64,000 nt of DNA from Cypionkella aquatica (GTDB lineage: Bacteria > Pseudomonadota > Alphaproteobacteria > Rhodobacterales > Rhodobacteraceae): the NCBI RefSeq assembly GCF_030161095.1, contig NZ_BSPP01000010.1, positions 425,092 to 489,091 on the forward strand, given 5' to 3'. The notes under the pieces are model-generated. The model saw only the letters and a list, made by a program, of their open reading frames with translations. It was not told the DNA's origin and did no database searches. The position numbers were made by a program, and so were the translations under genes. Positions 16,940 to 27,373 of this stretch are shown here, in pieces (the stretch's first letter is position 1; the number at the start of each line of letters is the position of its first letter).

Positions 16940-18592
16940 CTATTGCACAGCCAAAACCGCCGAAATTGGGGCCAAGGCGACCGAAGCGCCGCGCCCCTCC
17001 AGTGACCATTCCATCAGCGCGGCAATCGTCTCGGGCCGGGTGGTGCCGACCACGGCAACCCGTCCCTCTTGCGCCGCCTTGAACGCCGCGCGGTCGAGAT
17101 AGCGGCGGATCAGTGGCGAGTCTTCCCCGCCAGCATCCAGATCGCGGAAGATCACCGCGGCGGGCACGCCTTCACGCCGGGCCACCTGATCGGCCGCGTT
17201 CAGCCCGGCATCAAAGGTCACCAGCCCACGTCCCTGATCCTTGACCAGCGGCACCACCATTGTCGCCAGCGGCCGGTTATCCTGAAAGCCCGCCGCCCCG
17301 ATATCCATCACCGCCACCGCTTCGGGCAGGCTTGCGGCATTGGCCTGAAAGGTCTGTTCAAGATCGCTTGCCGTGGCACCCGCAGGGATCCCGGATGCCA
17401 ACATCACCACCTCTTTGCCAGCCGCCCGGTAGATCGCCTCGGCAGCCGCCGCATTGGGGTCCAGCGGATCAATCACAAAACTGACCGCAAATGGCAGCGC
17501 AGCCAACTTGGCCCGATCCAGATCGCTTGCGCCAGTGTCGACCAGCAAGACCGCGAACAGCGGCTTGCCGAGATCATTGGTGAAGGGCGCCGCGAATTGC
17601 GCAAGCGGGGTGGTATCGGTGGGAACCACCGGGGCGGCAGTGGCCGGGTCTGTGCCTGCGTCGGGAGCATCATCTGCCGCGATGCTGGGCAGACGCCCGA
17701 CGGTTACGCCATCGACAGATTTTGTCAGGCCAGCGCTGGGGGCCAAAGTCTCGGGTTGGCTGCTGTTCAGCACTTTCGGCAGCGGTTGCGGTTCAGCGGT
17801 CGCTTCCGCCAATGGGGCCTGTTCAGGTATCGCACCTTCGGGGGACATCGGTTCGACGGCGATCTCGGTCTCGGGTTGCGGATCCAATTCCATCAGCGCG
17901 GGCGCATCCGGCTGATCGGTGGGCGCGGGTGTCAGCAAGGTTTCGGTCGTCTCGGCGGGCGCGGGTGGTGGCAGATCGGCCTGACCGGGCACTGCATCCG
18001 TCCCGGCGGCTGACGGCAACATCGCAGGAGATGCCGCGCGCGGGGCGGTGTCCATGCCAGCCTCAACCTGTGGCGCATCCGCGTCAGTCGCGCCGGGCGT
18101 GTTCAACCCTGCCGGAGCCTCGGCGCTCGCAGCGGGTGCCAGCGTCTTTGCGTCAGCTTTAGGAACGGCGTTCTCAGGTACAACCGCTGTTGGCACAGCC
18201 GTCGACGCATCAGAGGCAGCGCCTGCCGATGCCAAAGGCGCGACGGGTTCGGGCAAAGGTGCGGCGGGCTCGGGCAAAGCCGTTGCTACCGTTTCGGGTG
18301 CTTTTGGCGCGGACGGCTCCGTGGCAGACGGGGCATCGGTGGTGGCTTCCATTCCAGGATCTGCCGCAGGCTGCGCAGGTGTGGTGGCTGGTGTGGAACT
18401 TGCCTCAGGCTCGATTTCAACTGCGGGTGCGATCGGCGTTGGCGCGACCACCACCACCTCAGCCACGGTTGCGGTCTCCGAGTCAGCGCCTGCGCCAGCG
18501 GGCGGCATCGGTGCCAATTGCGACACAACCGCAAGCCCCAAGCCCGCGACCACGCCGCCCACGACGATACCTGTTACGAAATTCCGGATCAC
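16940..18592 (-). CDS. Divergent polysaccharide deacetylase family protein with long Ala/Pro/Glu-rich linker
   Basis: About 550 residues. An N-terminal membrane anchor (VTGIVVGGVVAGLGLAVV) is followed by about 290 residues of low-complexity Ala/Pro/Glu/Thr sequence, then a C-terminal domain (from about 335: LGKPLFAVLLVDTG, LPFAVSFVIDPLDPNA, EVVMLASGIPAGA, FRDLDAGG) typical of the divergent polysaccharide deacetylase group (YibQ-like). The protein should span the membrane with a long periplasmic stalk. The GTG at 18592 was preferred over the GTG at 18604 because GGAGG lies 5 nt before it. It separates trpE from trpG on the opposite strand. Confidence 0.8.
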   Translation of the reverse strand: MIRNFVTGIVVGGVVAGLGLAVVSQLAPMPPAGAGADSETATVAEVVVVAPTPIAPAVEIEPEASSTPATTPAQPAADPGMEATTDAPSATEPSAPKAPETVATALPEPAAPLPEPVAPLASAGAASDASTAVPTAVVPENAVPKADAKTLAPAASAEAPAGLNTPGATDADAPQVEAGMDTAPRAASPAMLPSAAGTDAVPGQADLPPPAPAETTETLLTPAPTDQPDAPALMELDPQPETEIAVEPMSPEGAIPEQAPLAEATAEPQPLPKVLNSSQPETLAPSAGLTKSVDGVTVGRLPSIAADDAPDAGTDPATAAPVVPTDTTPLAQFAAPFTNDLGKPLFAVLLVDTGASDLDRAKLAALPFAVSFVIDPLDPNAAAAEAIYRAAGKEVVMLASGIPAGATASDLEQTFQANAASLPEAVAVMDIGAAGFQDNRPLATMVVPLVKDQGRGLVTFDAGLNAADQVARREGVPAAVIFRDLDAGGEDSPLIRRYLDRAAFKAAQEGRVAVVGTTRPETIAALMEWSLEGRGASVALAPISAVLAVQ

Positions 18593-18753
18593 AACCGCCT
18601 CCACCTGCTATTAGACGCCACTTGCCCTTGACGCCCCTTCACCGCTAAGCCCATCTATACCGATCTGTCCAACCGGGGGCCTTCGCTTGCTTTGGCTCTC
18701 TATAAACCAAAACCGCCGCCGCCTTCATCCCTTTTCCGTCCGGACCTTGCAAG

Positions 18754-19341
18754 ATGCTCCTGCTTATCGACAACTACGACAGCTTTACCTACAACCTCGT
18801 GCATTACTTGGGCGAATTGGGCGCGGATGTGCGCGTGGTGCGCAATGATGCGATGTCGGTGCAGGAAGCGCTGTCGCTGCGGCCCGAATTGATCGTGTTG
18901 TCGCCCGGCCCCTGTGATCCCGCCAGCGCCGGGATCTGTATTCCACTGACCAAAGCCGCCGCAATGGCCGATGTGCCGCTTTTGGGCGTTTGCCTTGGCC
19001 ATCAGACGATTGGTGAGGCGTTTGGCGGTCGCGTGATCCGCTGCCATGAAATCGTGCATGGCAAAATGGGGGCGATGCATCATCACGGCGGCGGCATGTT
19101 CCGCGACCTGCCCTCACCCTTTGCAGCCACCCGCTATCATTCTTTGGTGGTCGAGAAAGATACCCTGCCCGACTGCCTGGAAGTCACCGCATGGCTGGAG
19201 GATGGCACCATCATGGGTCTGCGCCACAAAGAAAAACTGATCGAGGGCGTGCAATTTCACCCTGAATCCATCGCATCCGAGCATGGCCATCAGCTGCTGC
19301 GCAATTTCCTTGATGCCGCCCGCGCGCGTGTTCCGGCATGA
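18754..19341 (+). CDS. trpG: Anthranilate synthase component II (glutamine amidotransferase)
   Basis: 195 residues. A class I glutamine amidotransferase that supplies ammonia to TrpE. The triad is visible: Cys80 in GVCLGHQ, His169 and Glu171 in GVQFHPES. The oxyanion motif is LSPGPCDP. Its 3' end overlaps trpD by 4 bp (ATGA). The head of the trpG-trpD-trpC-moaC-moeA run. Confidence 0.96.
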   Translation: MLLLIDNYDSFTYNLVHYLGELGADVRVVRNDAMSVQEALSLRPELIVLSPGPCDPASAGICIPLTKAAAMADVPLLGVCLGHQTIGEAFGGRVIRCHEIVHGKMGAMHHHGGGMFRDLPSPFAATRYHSLVVEKDTLPDCLEVTAWLEDGTIMGLRHKEKLIEGVQFHPESIASEHGHQLLRNFLDAARARVPA

Positions 19342-20351
19342 GCGATATTCTCAAACCGCTGATCGGCATTGCCGCCAGCCGCCCGCTGACCCGCCCCGAA
19401 GCCGAAGCCGCCTTCGGCGCGTTGTTTGACGGGGCAGCCACTCCGGCGCAAGTCGGCGGCTTTTTGATGGCGCTGCGGGTGCGCGGCGAAACTGTCGATG
19501 AATATGCCGCCGCCGCAAGCGTGATGCGCAGCAAATGCAACGCCGTGCGCGCGCCCAGTGGGTCCATCGACATCGTCGGCACCGGTGGCGATGGCAAAGG
19601 CACGTTGAATATCTCGACCGCTACGGCTTTTGTGGTCGCGGGCGCGGGGGTTGTGGTGGCCAAGCACGGCAACCGCAATCTGTCGTCGAAATCCGGGGCC
19701 GCCGATGCGCTGACAGAGATGGGTCTGAACGTCATGGTCGGCCCGGAAGTGGTGGAAAACTGCCTGAATGAGGCCGGCATTGGCTTTATGATGGCGCCGA
19801 TGCACCACCCGGCCACCCGCCATGTCATGCCGGTGCGCGCCGAACTTGGCACCCGCACGATTTTCAACATCCTTGGCCCACTGACCAATCCGGCTGGCGT
19901 CAAACGCCAACTGACCGGCGCGTTTTCGCCCGCGTTGATCCGCCCGATGGCCGAAACCCTGCTGGCTTTGGGGTCGGAAAAGGCATGGCTGGTGCATGGC
20001 GGCGATGGCTCGGATGAAATCTCAATCGCCGCCCCTACCGCCGTCGCTGCGCTGGAAAACGGGGCTGTGCGCGAATTCACCCTGCACCCCGAGGATGCCG
20101 GCCTACAGGTCTATCCGTTCGAGGCGATCCAGGGCGGCACGCCCGCGGAAAACGCCGTCGCCTTTCGCGCCCTGTTGGATGGTGCCAAGGGCGGGTTTCG
20201 GGACGCTGTGCTGCTGAATGCTGCAGCCGCCCTGGTTGTCGCCGACAAAGCGGCATCCTTGCGCGAAGGCGTTGAAATGGCACAGGTTTCCATCGACTCG
20301 GGCGCTGCACGCAGCAAAATTGAGGCGCTGAAGCGTCTGACCAACCTCTAA
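19338..20351 (+). CDS. trpD: Anthranilate phosphoribosyltransferase
   Basis: 337 residues. It joins anthranilate to PRPP. The PRPP loop [17 protein letters not shown] and the [21 protein letters not shown] motif identify the family; the conserved [21 protein letters not shown] segment follows. Overlaps the trpG stop by 4 bp; trpC follows after 90 bp. Confidence 0.97.
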   Translation: MSDILKPLIGIAASRPLTRPEAEAAFGALFDGAATPAQVGGFLMALRVRGETVDEYAAAASVMRSKCNAVRAPSGSIDIVGTGGDGKGTLNISTATAFVVAGAGVVVAKHGNRNLSSKSGAADALTEMGLNVMVGPEVVENCLNEAGIGFMMAPMHHPATRHVMPVRAELGTRTIFNILGPLTNPAGVKRQLTGAFSPALIRPMAETLLALGSEKAWLVHGGDGSDEISIAAPTAVAALENGAVREFTLHPEDAGLQVYPFEAIQGGTPAENAVAFRALLDGAKGGFRDAVLLNAAAALVVADKAASLREGVEMAQVSIDSGAARSKIEALKRLTNL

Positions 20352-20441
20352 CGCGCGGCCCCCGCCGCAATGGGGGGCTCGCATCAGCGCGGTGGTCTGA
20401 TCGGGCCCGAACGCGATCCAGACAGACAAGAAGGGCCTGCC

Positions 20442-21254
20442 ATGACCACGATCCTAGACCGCATCAAAGCCTATAAACTGGAAGAAATCGCAGCCCGCAA
20501 AGCCAGCCGCCCGCTGGCTGATCTTGAACAAGCCGCCCGTGCTGCGCCTGCCCCGCGTGGCTTTGCCAAAGCGCTGTCGGATGCCGCGATCTCGGGCTAT
20601 GGCCTGATTGCCGAGATCAAAAAAGCCAGCCCTTCCAAGGGCTTGATCCGCGCCGATTTCCATCCTGCCGAGCTGGCGCAAGCCTACGAGGCCGGTGGCG
20701 CCACCTGCCTGTCGGTGCTGACCGACACCCCCAGCTTTCAGGGCGACGACGCGTTTCTGACCGCGGCTTCCGGGGCCACCCGCCTGCCCTGTCTGCGCAA
20801 GGATTTCATCTACGACACATATCAGATCGTCGAAGCCCGCGCTTTGCACGCCGATTGCATCCTGATCATCATGGCATCGCTGTCAGACGCCCAAGCGGCC
20901 GAGTTGGAAGCCGCCGCGTTTGAGCAAGGCATGGACGTGCTGCTCGAAGTCCACGACCGCGCCGAATTGGACCGTGCCTGCCTGCTAAAATCGCCTCTGA
21001 TGGGCATCAACAACCGCAATCTGCACACGTTTGATGTGACTCTGGACACCACCCGTCAGCTTGCCCGCTATGTGCCGGAAGATCGTCTGATCATCTCGGA
21101 ATCGGGGCTATTCACCCCCGCCGATCTGTCGGATGTGGCCGCCTATGGTGCGCGCTGCTTCCTGATTGGCGAGGCCCTGATGCGTCAGGCCGATGTCACC
21201 GCCGCCACCAAAGCCATCCTCGCGCAGCCCTTGTCCTCCGAGGCGGGCGCATGA
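20442..21254 (+). CDS. trpC: Indole-3-glycerol-phosphate synthase
   Basis: 270 residues, single-function TIM barrel with no fused TrpF domain. Motifs: [13 protein letters not shown] with the catalytic Lys, [13 protein letters not shown] with the second Lys and Asp, [12 protein letters not shown] and [11 protein letters not shown]. The start at 20442 gives the usual [16 protein letters not shown]. It overlaps moaC by 4 bp. Confidence 0.96.
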   Translation: MTTILDRIKAYKLEEIAARKASRPLADLEQAARAAPAPRGFAKALSDAAISGYGLIAEIKKASPSKGLIRADFHPAELAQAYEAGGATCLSVLTDTPSFQGDDAFLTAASGATRLPCLRKDFIYDTYQIVEARALHADCILIIMASLSDAQAAELEAAAFEQGMDVLLEVHDRAELDRACLLKSPLMGINNRNLHTFDVTLDTTRQLARYVPEDRLIISESGLFTPADLSDVAAYGARCFLIGEALMRQADVTAATKAILAQPLSSEAGA

Positions 21255-21742
21255 CCCAAGCCAAAACTGGCCTGTCGCATTTCGACGACCAAGGCCGCGC
21301 CCATATGGTTGATGTCTCGGACAAGCCCGTGACGGCGCGGATCGCCGTTGCGCGCGGGGCGGTGCGGATGTCGGCGGAAACCTTGGCGCTGATCAGCGAA
21401 GGCCGTGCCAAAAAGGGCGATGTTCTGGGCGTGGCCCGGCTTGCAGGCATTATGGCTGCAAAGAAAACCGCCGATCTGATCCCGCTCTGCCATCCTCTGC
21501 CGATCACCAAAGTCTCGCTCGATCTGACCACCGACACCAGCCTGCCCGGCATCGTGGTCGAGGCGACCGTCAAGACCGGCGGCCAGACCGGCGTCGAGAT
21601 GGAGGCGCTGACCGCCGTCACCATAGCCTGCCTGACAATTTACGATATGGTCAAGGCGGTTGAGAAATCCATGTCGATCGAAAGCATCCAGCTGATCCTG
21701 AAAGATGGCGGAAAATCAGGTCGTTACGAGGCAAAGCTATGA
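21251..21742 (+). CDS. moaC: Cyclic pyranopterin monophosphate synthase
   Basis: 163 residues. It forms cyclic pyranopterin monophosphate from the MoaA product, early in molybdenum cofactor synthesis. Signatures: the substrate-site motif [30 protein letters not shown], and MVKAVEKSM. Overlaps both trpC and moeA by ATGA, so the moa/moe genes are translationally tied to the trp genes. Confidence 0.97.
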   Translation: MTQAKTGLSHFDDQGRAHMVDVSDKPVTARIAVARGAVRMSAETLALISEGRAKKGDVLGVARLAGIMAAKKTADLIPLCHPLPITKVSLDLTTDTSLPGIVVEATVKTGGQTGVEMEALTAVTIACLTIYDMVKAVEKSMSIESIQLILKDGGKSGRYEAKL

Positions 21743-22914
21743 TATCGGTTGCAGATGCCCTTGCCCGCTGCCTTGCCCTCGTCCAGCAGACGACGACCGA
21801 AACTGTGCCGCTGCGCCGCGCCAATAACCGTGTCATGGCCAGCGCGGCCGTGTCGCAAATGACCCAGCCGCCGTTCGCGGCCTCGGCGATGGACGGCTAC
21901 GCTTTGGGCCGCAGCGCTGGCCCCGGTGAGACTTTCACCGTGATCGGCGAAGCAGGCGCAGGCCACGGCTTTGCGGGCGCGATCCAAGCCGATCAGGCCA
22001 TCCGTATCTTCACTGGCGCGCCGCTACCCGAAGGTGCCGCCAGCATTGCCATTCAAGAAGACATCCGCCGTGACGGCGACCAGATCACCCTGACCACCAC
22101 TGCCAAGCCCGGCGACAACATTCGCCCGCGCGGTCAGGATTTCACCTTTGGTCAAGCGCTGTCGCCACGTCTGCTGCGTCCGAACGACCTTGCCTTACTG
22201 GCTGCGATGAACGTGCCCGAAATCAGCGTCCGCCGCCGTCCCATCGTCGCCCTGATGGCCTCGGGTGACGAGTTGGTGATGCCCGGCGAGACGGCCGCCC
22301 CGGATCAGATCATCGCCTCGAACACTTTCGCGCTTGCCGCCATGGTCGAAGCTGCGGGTGGCGAGGCCCGGATGCTGCCGATCGCGCGCGACTCAGAGGC
22401 CTCTTTGCGCACAGTTTTCGCGCTGACCGAAGGCTGCGATCTGATCGTCACCGTGGGCGGTGCCAGCGTCGGCGACCATGATCTGGTCGGTAAAGTCGCC
22501 GCGGATCTGGGGCTGGAACGTGCGTTCTGGCAAATCGCCATGCGGCCCGGAAAGCCGCTGATGGCCGGGAAAGTGTTGGGAATCCCGATGCTTGGCCTGC
22601 CCGGAAACCCGGTTTCCGCCATAGTCTGCGGCCATCTGTTCATGGTGCCAATGCTCAAAGCCATGCTCGGCCTTGCGCCGGAGCCGCAGGTTCTGACTGC
22701 GCGCTTGGGCAGCGATCAGCCCGCCAACGGCCCGCGCGATCACTACATGCGCGCGCGGCTTTCGATTGAGGCGGGCCAGCCCACAATCACCGCCTTTGCG
22801 CGACAGGATTCCGCCCTGTTAACCATTCTGACCGAAGCCAACGCCCTTCTGATCCGCCCTTTGGGCGACGGTCCGCGCAGTGCTGGTGAGGTGGTAAACT
22901 ACATCCCAATTTAA
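21739..22914 (+). CDS. moeA: Molybdopterin molybdenumtransferase
   Basis: 391 residues. It inserts molybdate into adenylylated molybdopterin. Domain landmarks: [13 protein letters not shown] near the N-terminus, [22 protein letters not shown] in the MoCF-binding domain, and LPGNPVSA. It ends 78 bp before lexA, in an interval that contains the lexA promoter. Confidence 0.96.
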   Translation: MISVADALARCLALVQQTTTETVPLRRANNRVMASAAVSQMTQPPFAASAMDGYALGRSAGPGETFTVIGEAGAGHGFAGAIQADQAIRIFTGAPLPEGAASIAIQEDIRRDGDQITLTTTAKPGDNIRPRGQDFTFGQALSPRLLRPNDLALLAAMNVPEISVRRRPIVALMASGDELVMPGETAAPDQIIASNTFALAAMVEAAGGEARMLPIARDSEASLRTVFALTEGCDLIVTVGGASVGDHDLVGKVAADLGLERAFWQIAMRPGKPLMAGKVLGIPMLGLPGNPVSAIVCGHLFMVPMLKAMLGLAPEPQVLTARLGSDQPANGPRDHYMRARLSIEAGQPTITAFARQDSALLTILTEANALLIRPLGDGPRSAGEVVNYIPI

Positions 22915-22932
22915 CTTGCCGCGCCAAAGCGC

Positions 22933-22961
22933 TTGACACAAAGCAAGAACACGGGCAGAAC
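22933..22961 (+). promoter_or_regulatory. lexA promoter with LexA (SOS) box
   Basis: TTGACA (22933-22938) is a consensus -35. GAAC-N7-GAAC (22947-22961) is the reverse complement of the alphaproteobacterial SOS box GTTC-N7-GTTC and overlaps the expected -10. This indicates autorepression by LexA. Confidence 0.85.
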
Positions 22962-22992
22962 ATAGCAACAACATCTGCATAAGGGCTGGGGC

Positions 22993-23679
22993 ATGCTGAC
23001 GCGTAAGCAACTGGAACTCTTGGATTTCATCAAAACCCGTATGGATAAGGACGGTGTTCCGCCGTCTTTCGATGAAATGAAAGATGCGCTGGATTTACGC
23101 TCCAAATCCGGCATCCATCGCTTGATCACCGCCTTGGAAGAACGTGGTTTCATCCGCCGCCTCGCGCACCGCGCCCGCGCGTTGGAAATTCTGAAGCTGC
23201 CCGACGCTATGGAAAAACCGGGCTTCTCGCCCAAGTTGATCAAGGGCGACAAAGTAGACCCGCCGCGCAACGCGATGCCGATTGCGGCCGTCTACGCGAT
23301 GGAACTGCCTGTGATGGGCCGCATCGCCGCAGGTGTCCCGATTGAGGCTATTTCCCATATTTCCCATCACGTTGCAGTGCCGGGCTCGATGCTTTCGGGC
23401 AATGGCTCGCATTACGCGCTCGAGGTGAAGGGCGATTCGATGATCGAGGCGGGCATCAACGATGGCGACATCGTGGTGATCCGCGAACAGATCACTGCAG
23501 AGAATGGCGATATCATCGTCGCTTTGGTCGAAGATGCTGAAGCCACGCTGAAGCGGTTCCGCCGTCGTGGCAATATGATCGCGCTGGAAGCAGCCAACCC
23601 CGCCTATGAAACCCGTGTCTTTCCAGATCACATGGTGAAGGTGCAGGGTCGTCTTGTCGGGCTGATCCGCAGCTACTGA
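22993..23679 (+). CDS. lexA: SOS repressor LexA
   Basis: 228 residues. An N-terminal winged helix ([17 protein letters not shown], about 1-65) is joined to a serine self-cleavage domain. The cleavage site is Ala113-Gly114 in IAAGVP, the nucleophile Ser149 in GDSM, and the general base Lys187 in ATLKRF. RecA-stimulated cleavage releases DNA repair genes. A LexA box lies in its own promoter. The 3' end converges on comEC with 7 bp between stops. Confidence 0.98.
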   Translation: MLTRKQLELLDFIKTRMDKDGVPPSFDEMKDALDLRSKSGIHRLITALEERGFIRRLAHRARALEILKLPDAMEKPGFSPKLIKGDKVDPPRNAMPIAAVYAMELPVMGRIAAGVPIEAISHISHHVAVPGSMLSGNGSHYALEVKGDSMIEAGINDGDIVVIREQITAENGDIIVALVEDAEATLKRFRRRGNMIALEAANPAYETRVFPDHMVKVQGRLVGLIRSY

Positions 23680-23686
23680 TCCTAAG

Positions 23687-25792
23687 TTATTGATGCGCAA
23701 GCTTTGCGTTTGGTTTGGCAAAGCTGCGGTCTTGCCAGATCGGCTTTTGTGCCATCCAGATCCGTTGGGTGTCGCGTGTGGGTGTAAGGGTAAGTCGCCC
23801 CTGTTGAACCGACACAGCCAATGACCCGGTTTGATCCAGCATTTTCCGCCCGATCACGATACAACCGGCAGCACCCGACTCGACCGGGGCTATCGCCGCA
23901 GGCATAATCACCAGATCAGCCTGCGCGCAGGCCGCGGAAAATGCCTGTGCACCCACTTTTCCGCCTAGCGCAATGCCGCGCCAGCCGTCTATCGCAAACA
24001 CCCGTGCGCCCTTTGGGCCGCTAAATCCTGTGCGTTGGTAAGCCTCTGTTTGCAAAGATAAATCACCATCGCCCTGCAACCAGCTCTCCGCCGAAAACCC
24101 AGCACCCTGTGCCGCCGACAGCGCCCGGCCTTCAGTACCCAGCAGCCCCACCAGCACGCCATCGCTGGAAATCAACAAAGGCGCGCGCATCGCAAACACC
24201 CAAAGGCCAACCGCAAGCATGATCGGCGCAAGCCCCGCCCAACGCGCAGGCCCGCGCCAAAGCACCACCCAAATGCTTGCCAAAGTGATCAGCGGCATCA
24301 CCCAAGGCCCCGGCCGGATGATCGGGGTCACAGCACCCTCAAGCCCGGCAACCCAGTGCGCGACAAACAAGATCCAAGCCCCCGCTTGCTCCATCACCCA
24401 AAGCGCGGGGGCGGCCAGCCCGATCGGTGCCAAAAGGGCGGCCACCGCACCCGCCGCCATCAGCACCGACATCATTGGCACCGTCAGCAGGTTGGCGAGC
24501 AGCCCGTAATCGGTAAAGCGGTTGAAGGTCGCGGCGGCAAACGGCGCCGTCGCCACCCCCGCCAGCAGCGAAGTCAGCACCAAAGTGAACACCGGCATCA
24601 GCCAGCGCGGCAGTCTCTCGCGCAGGATCTGCCGGTCCAGCGCCGAAAACCCCGCGATCAGTGCCACTGTTGCCGCAAAAGACAGCTGAAACCCCGGCTC
24701 AAGCAAGCTTTCGGGTTGCGCCAACAGCAAGATCATCGCCGACAAGGCCACCGAGCGCATCGAAAGCCCGCGGCGGTCAAACAGCACGGCCCCCAACATG
24801 ACGCAAACCATCAAAAAGGCCCGCACCGTCGCCACATTGGCGCCCGAGAGCATCAGATAGAACAACGCCACCGCAAAGGCCGCCAGCGCCGCCACTTTTT
24901 TCGAATTGACCCGCAATGCCACCGGCGGCACCAGCGCCAGACCATAGCGCACCAAAGCGAAGACAAAAGCAGTGATGAACGCCATATTCATCCCCGAAAT
25001 CGCCAGCAAATGCGCAAGGTTCGAATCGCGCAAAGCCTGCACGGTATCCAGCGAAATCGCCGAGCGGTCGCCGGTCATCGCTCCGGTCGCAAATGCCCCC
25101 GCCTCGGACGGCACTGCCGCGATCATCGCGCGGGTCAGATCGCTGCGCAAACGGTTGATCACCTGCGTGCCCGGCGCAGGCGCTTCCCACAACAACACCG
25201 GGCTGCGGCTGTAGCCAACCGCACCCAACTGCTGGAAATAGGCCATCCGCCGAAAATCGAAGCCACCCGGCTCGGTAGGCCCGTCAGGGGCTGCCAGCGA
25301 GGCAGTCAGCAGAATCACCTGCCCCGGATCAAGGCTAACCTCTTGTCCTCGCAGTGATATTCTGACTAAACGCGGTGTCTTGGCCGGGTCCAGATCCTGC
25401 AGCACCACCCGATCCAGCGTGACGCGCAACGCATCAGAGCGTGATCGGTCCACAGTGATCAACCGGCCTTGCACAGCTCCATAATAGCGATGCTCTAGCA
25501 TGGGTGCCGCCACCAGATGCGCGCGCAAGCCCGCCGCGACAATGCCAACCAGCACACAGCCCAGCACCACCAGCACCGGATGCGCAAGCTCGGGCCCCAC
25601 GCGATGCAGCACAATCATCGCGGCGATCCCCGTCAGACAGCCGCCATAGAACGGCAGCGCAGGCTCGAACGGCAAGCCAAACCAGATCGCGATGCCACAG
25701 CCCAAAAACACCGGCACCCAGGCAAAGAGCCGCCCACGCGCCTCTTGCAGCGCCAACAGCGGCCTAAGCAGGATGCCCGTCAGCGCCGCCAC
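23687..25792 (-). CDS. comEC: ComEC/Rec2 family DNA-uptake channel
   Basis: 701 residues, many hydrophobic helices. The ComEC competence domain is centred on LLAISGMNMAFITAFVFALVRY, with FYLMLSGANVATVRAFLM and the DRRGLSMRSVALSAM loop. The protein should carry single strands across the inner membrane in transformation. The C-terminal region (about 560-680) sits where other members have a metallo-beta-lactamase domain, but no HxHxDH motif is visible, so that part looks degenerate. GTG start at 25792. Confidence 0.9.
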   Translation of the reverse strand: MAALTGILLRPLLALQEARGRLFAWVPVFLGCGIAIWFGLPFEPALPFYGGCLTGIAAMIVLHRVGPELAHPVLVVLGCVLVGIVAAGLRAHLVAAPMLEHRYYGAVQGRLITVDRSRSDALRVTLDRVVLQDLDPAKTPRLVRISLRGQEVSLDPGQVILLTASLAAPDGPTEPGGFDFRRMAYFQQLGAVGYSRSPVLLWEAPAPGTQVINRLRSDLTRAMIAAVPSEAGAFATGAMTGDRSAISLDTVQALRDSNLAHLLAISGMNMAFITAFVFALVRYGLALVPPVALRVNSKKVAALAAFAVALFYLMLSGANVATVRAFLMVCVMLGAVLFDRRGLSMRSVALSAMILLLAQPESLLEPGFQLSFAATVALIAGFSALDRQILRERLPRWLMPVFTLVLTSLLAGVATAPFAAATFNRFTDYGLLANLLTVPMMSVLMAAGAVAALLAPIGLAAPALWVMEQAGAWILFVAHWVAGLEGAVTPIIRPGPWVMPLITLASIWVVLWRGPARWAGLAPIMLAVGLWVFAMRAPLLISSDGVLVGLLGTEGRALSAAQGAGFSAESWLQGDGDLSLQTEAYQRTGFSGPKGARVFAIDGWRGIALGGKVGAQAFSAACAQADLVIMPAAIAPVESGAAGCIVIGRKMLDQTGSLAVSVQQGRLTLTPTRDTQRIWMAQKPIWQDRSFAKPNAKLAHQ

Positions 25793-25867
25793 CTTGTTTT
25801 GCCCCCCGCATTTGCCTAAAGCTGCCGCGATCCTATTGCCGATAAGGTTTCCGAAAGGTTAACGCCG

Positions 25868-27298
25868 ATGCCCCGCTCCTCCGAATCAAGCCACTCTGAA
25901 GCCCGCCCAATTGTCACCCGCTTTGCGCCCTCGCCCACCGGCTATCTGCATATCGGCGGCGGGCGCACCGCGCTGTTCAACTGGCTCTATGCGCGCGGCC
26001 GTGGTGGCAAATTCCTGCTGCGGATCGAGGATACCGACCGCGAGCGTTCCACCCCCGAGGCCACCGCTGCCATCCTGCGCGGCCTGACTTGGCTGGGGCT
26101 TGATTGGGATGGCGAACCCGTCAGCCAGTTCGCCCGCAAAGACCGTCACGCCGAGGTTGCGCGCGAAATGATGGCGCGCGGAACCGCCTATAAGTGCTTC
26201 AGCACGCAAGAAGAAATCGCAATCTTTCGGGCCGAGGCCGAAGCGCGCGGCTCTTACGCCCTGTTCCAAAGCCCGTGGCGCGACGCCGATCCTGCCACCT
26301 TCCCCGATGCGCCCTTCGTGATCCGAATGAAAGCCCCGCGCACCGGTGAGACGATCATCAACGACACCGTGCAAGGCCGCGTCGTGATCCAGAATTCCAG
26401 CCTCGATGATATGATTTGTTTACGTTCTGATGCGACACCTACCTATATGTTGGCCGTGGTGGTCGATGATCATGATATGGGCGTCACCCATGTTATCCGG
26501 GGGGACGACCATCTGAACAACGCCGCGCGCCAGCAGATGATTTACGATGCGATGGGGTGGGAGATTCCAACCTGGGCGCATATCCCGCTGATTCATGGCC
26601 CTGATGGCAAAAAGCTGTCGAAACGCCACGGCGCCACCGGGGTCGAGGAATATCAGGCGATGGGCTATCCGGCGGCGGGGATGCGCAACTATCTCACCCG
26701 CCTTGGCTGGGCGCATGGCGATGCCGAGATTTTCACCACCGAGCAGGCGCTAGAGATGTTCGATCTGGGCGGCATTGGCCGCGCGCCGGCCCGTTTGGAT
26801 TTCAAGAAACTGGAAAATACCTGCGGCCATCATATCGCAATGGCGGATGATGCTGCGCTGCTGCATGAATTGACCGCCTATCTGGTTGCTGCGGGCAAGC
26901 CAGCCTTGACAGAAACGCAGAGCGCGCTGTTGAAATCTGCACTATACTGCGTGAAAGATCGCGCTAAGACATTCCCAGAATTGCTTGAAAAGGCTCATTT
27001 TTCATTGATTTCACGCCCGGTTCAACCCGATGAGGCTTCGGCCAAGTCGCTGGATACGGTATCCCGTGGTATACTGAAAACATTGACGCCGCAGCTGCGA
27101 AATGTTAGCTGGACAAAGGACGCGTTGGAGCCGATCCTTAACCATGCAGCCGCAGAAAACGGGATCGGGTTTGGCAAACTTGCCGCCCCCCTGCGCGCGG
27201 CTTTGGCGGGGCGCACTGCGACGCCAAGTGTGTATGACATGATGCTTGTCATCGGTCAGGACGAAACGATTGCCCGGCTAGAGGATGCGGCGGCCTGA
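25868..27298 (+). CDS. gltX: Glutamyl-tRNA synthetase
   Basis: 476 residues, class I synthetase. The HIGH-type motif is in [20 protein letters not shown] and the KMSKS-type motif is KLSKRHG. The anticodon-binding helical domain fills the C-terminal third. Genomes of this group often carry two gltX-like genes, one of which can charge tRNA-Gln with Glu; which type this is cannot be settled here. gatB, needed for the amidotransferase route, lies at 41.1 kb. gltA follows after 75 bp. Confidence 0.95.
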   Translation: MPRSSESSHSEARPIVTRFAPSPTGYLHIGGGRTALFNWLYARGRGGKFLLRIEDTDRERSTPEATAAILRGLTWLGLDWDGEPVSQFARKDRHAEVAREMMARGTAYKCFSTQEEIAIFRAEAEARGSYALFQSPWRDADPATFPDAPFVIRMKAPRTGETIINDTVQGRVVIQNSSLDDMICLRSDATPTYMLAVVVDDHDMGVTHVIRGDDHLNNAARQQMIYDAMGWEIPTWAHIPLIHGPDGKKLSKRHGATGVEEYQAMGYPAAGMRNYLTRLGWAHGDAEIFTTEQALEMFDLGGIGRAPARLDFKKLENTCGHHIAMADDAALLHELTAYLVAAGKPALTETQSALLKSALYCVKDRAKTFPELLEKAHFSLISRPVQPDEASAKSLDTVSRGILKTLTPQLRNVSWTKDALEPILNHAAAENGIGFGKLAAPLRAALAGRTATPSVYDMMLVIGQDETIARLEDAAA

Positions 27299-27373
27299 TC
27301 CGCCCTCCCCCTGCCACACCGGAACGCAAGGCCGCCCACTGCCGTTGGGCTGGCTTATATTGGGGGACGAAAG

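Noticed and set aside
18605..18753. Trp leader peptide or attenuator before trpG
   Set aside because: No short frame with tandem Trp codons and no alternative terminator pair was visible.
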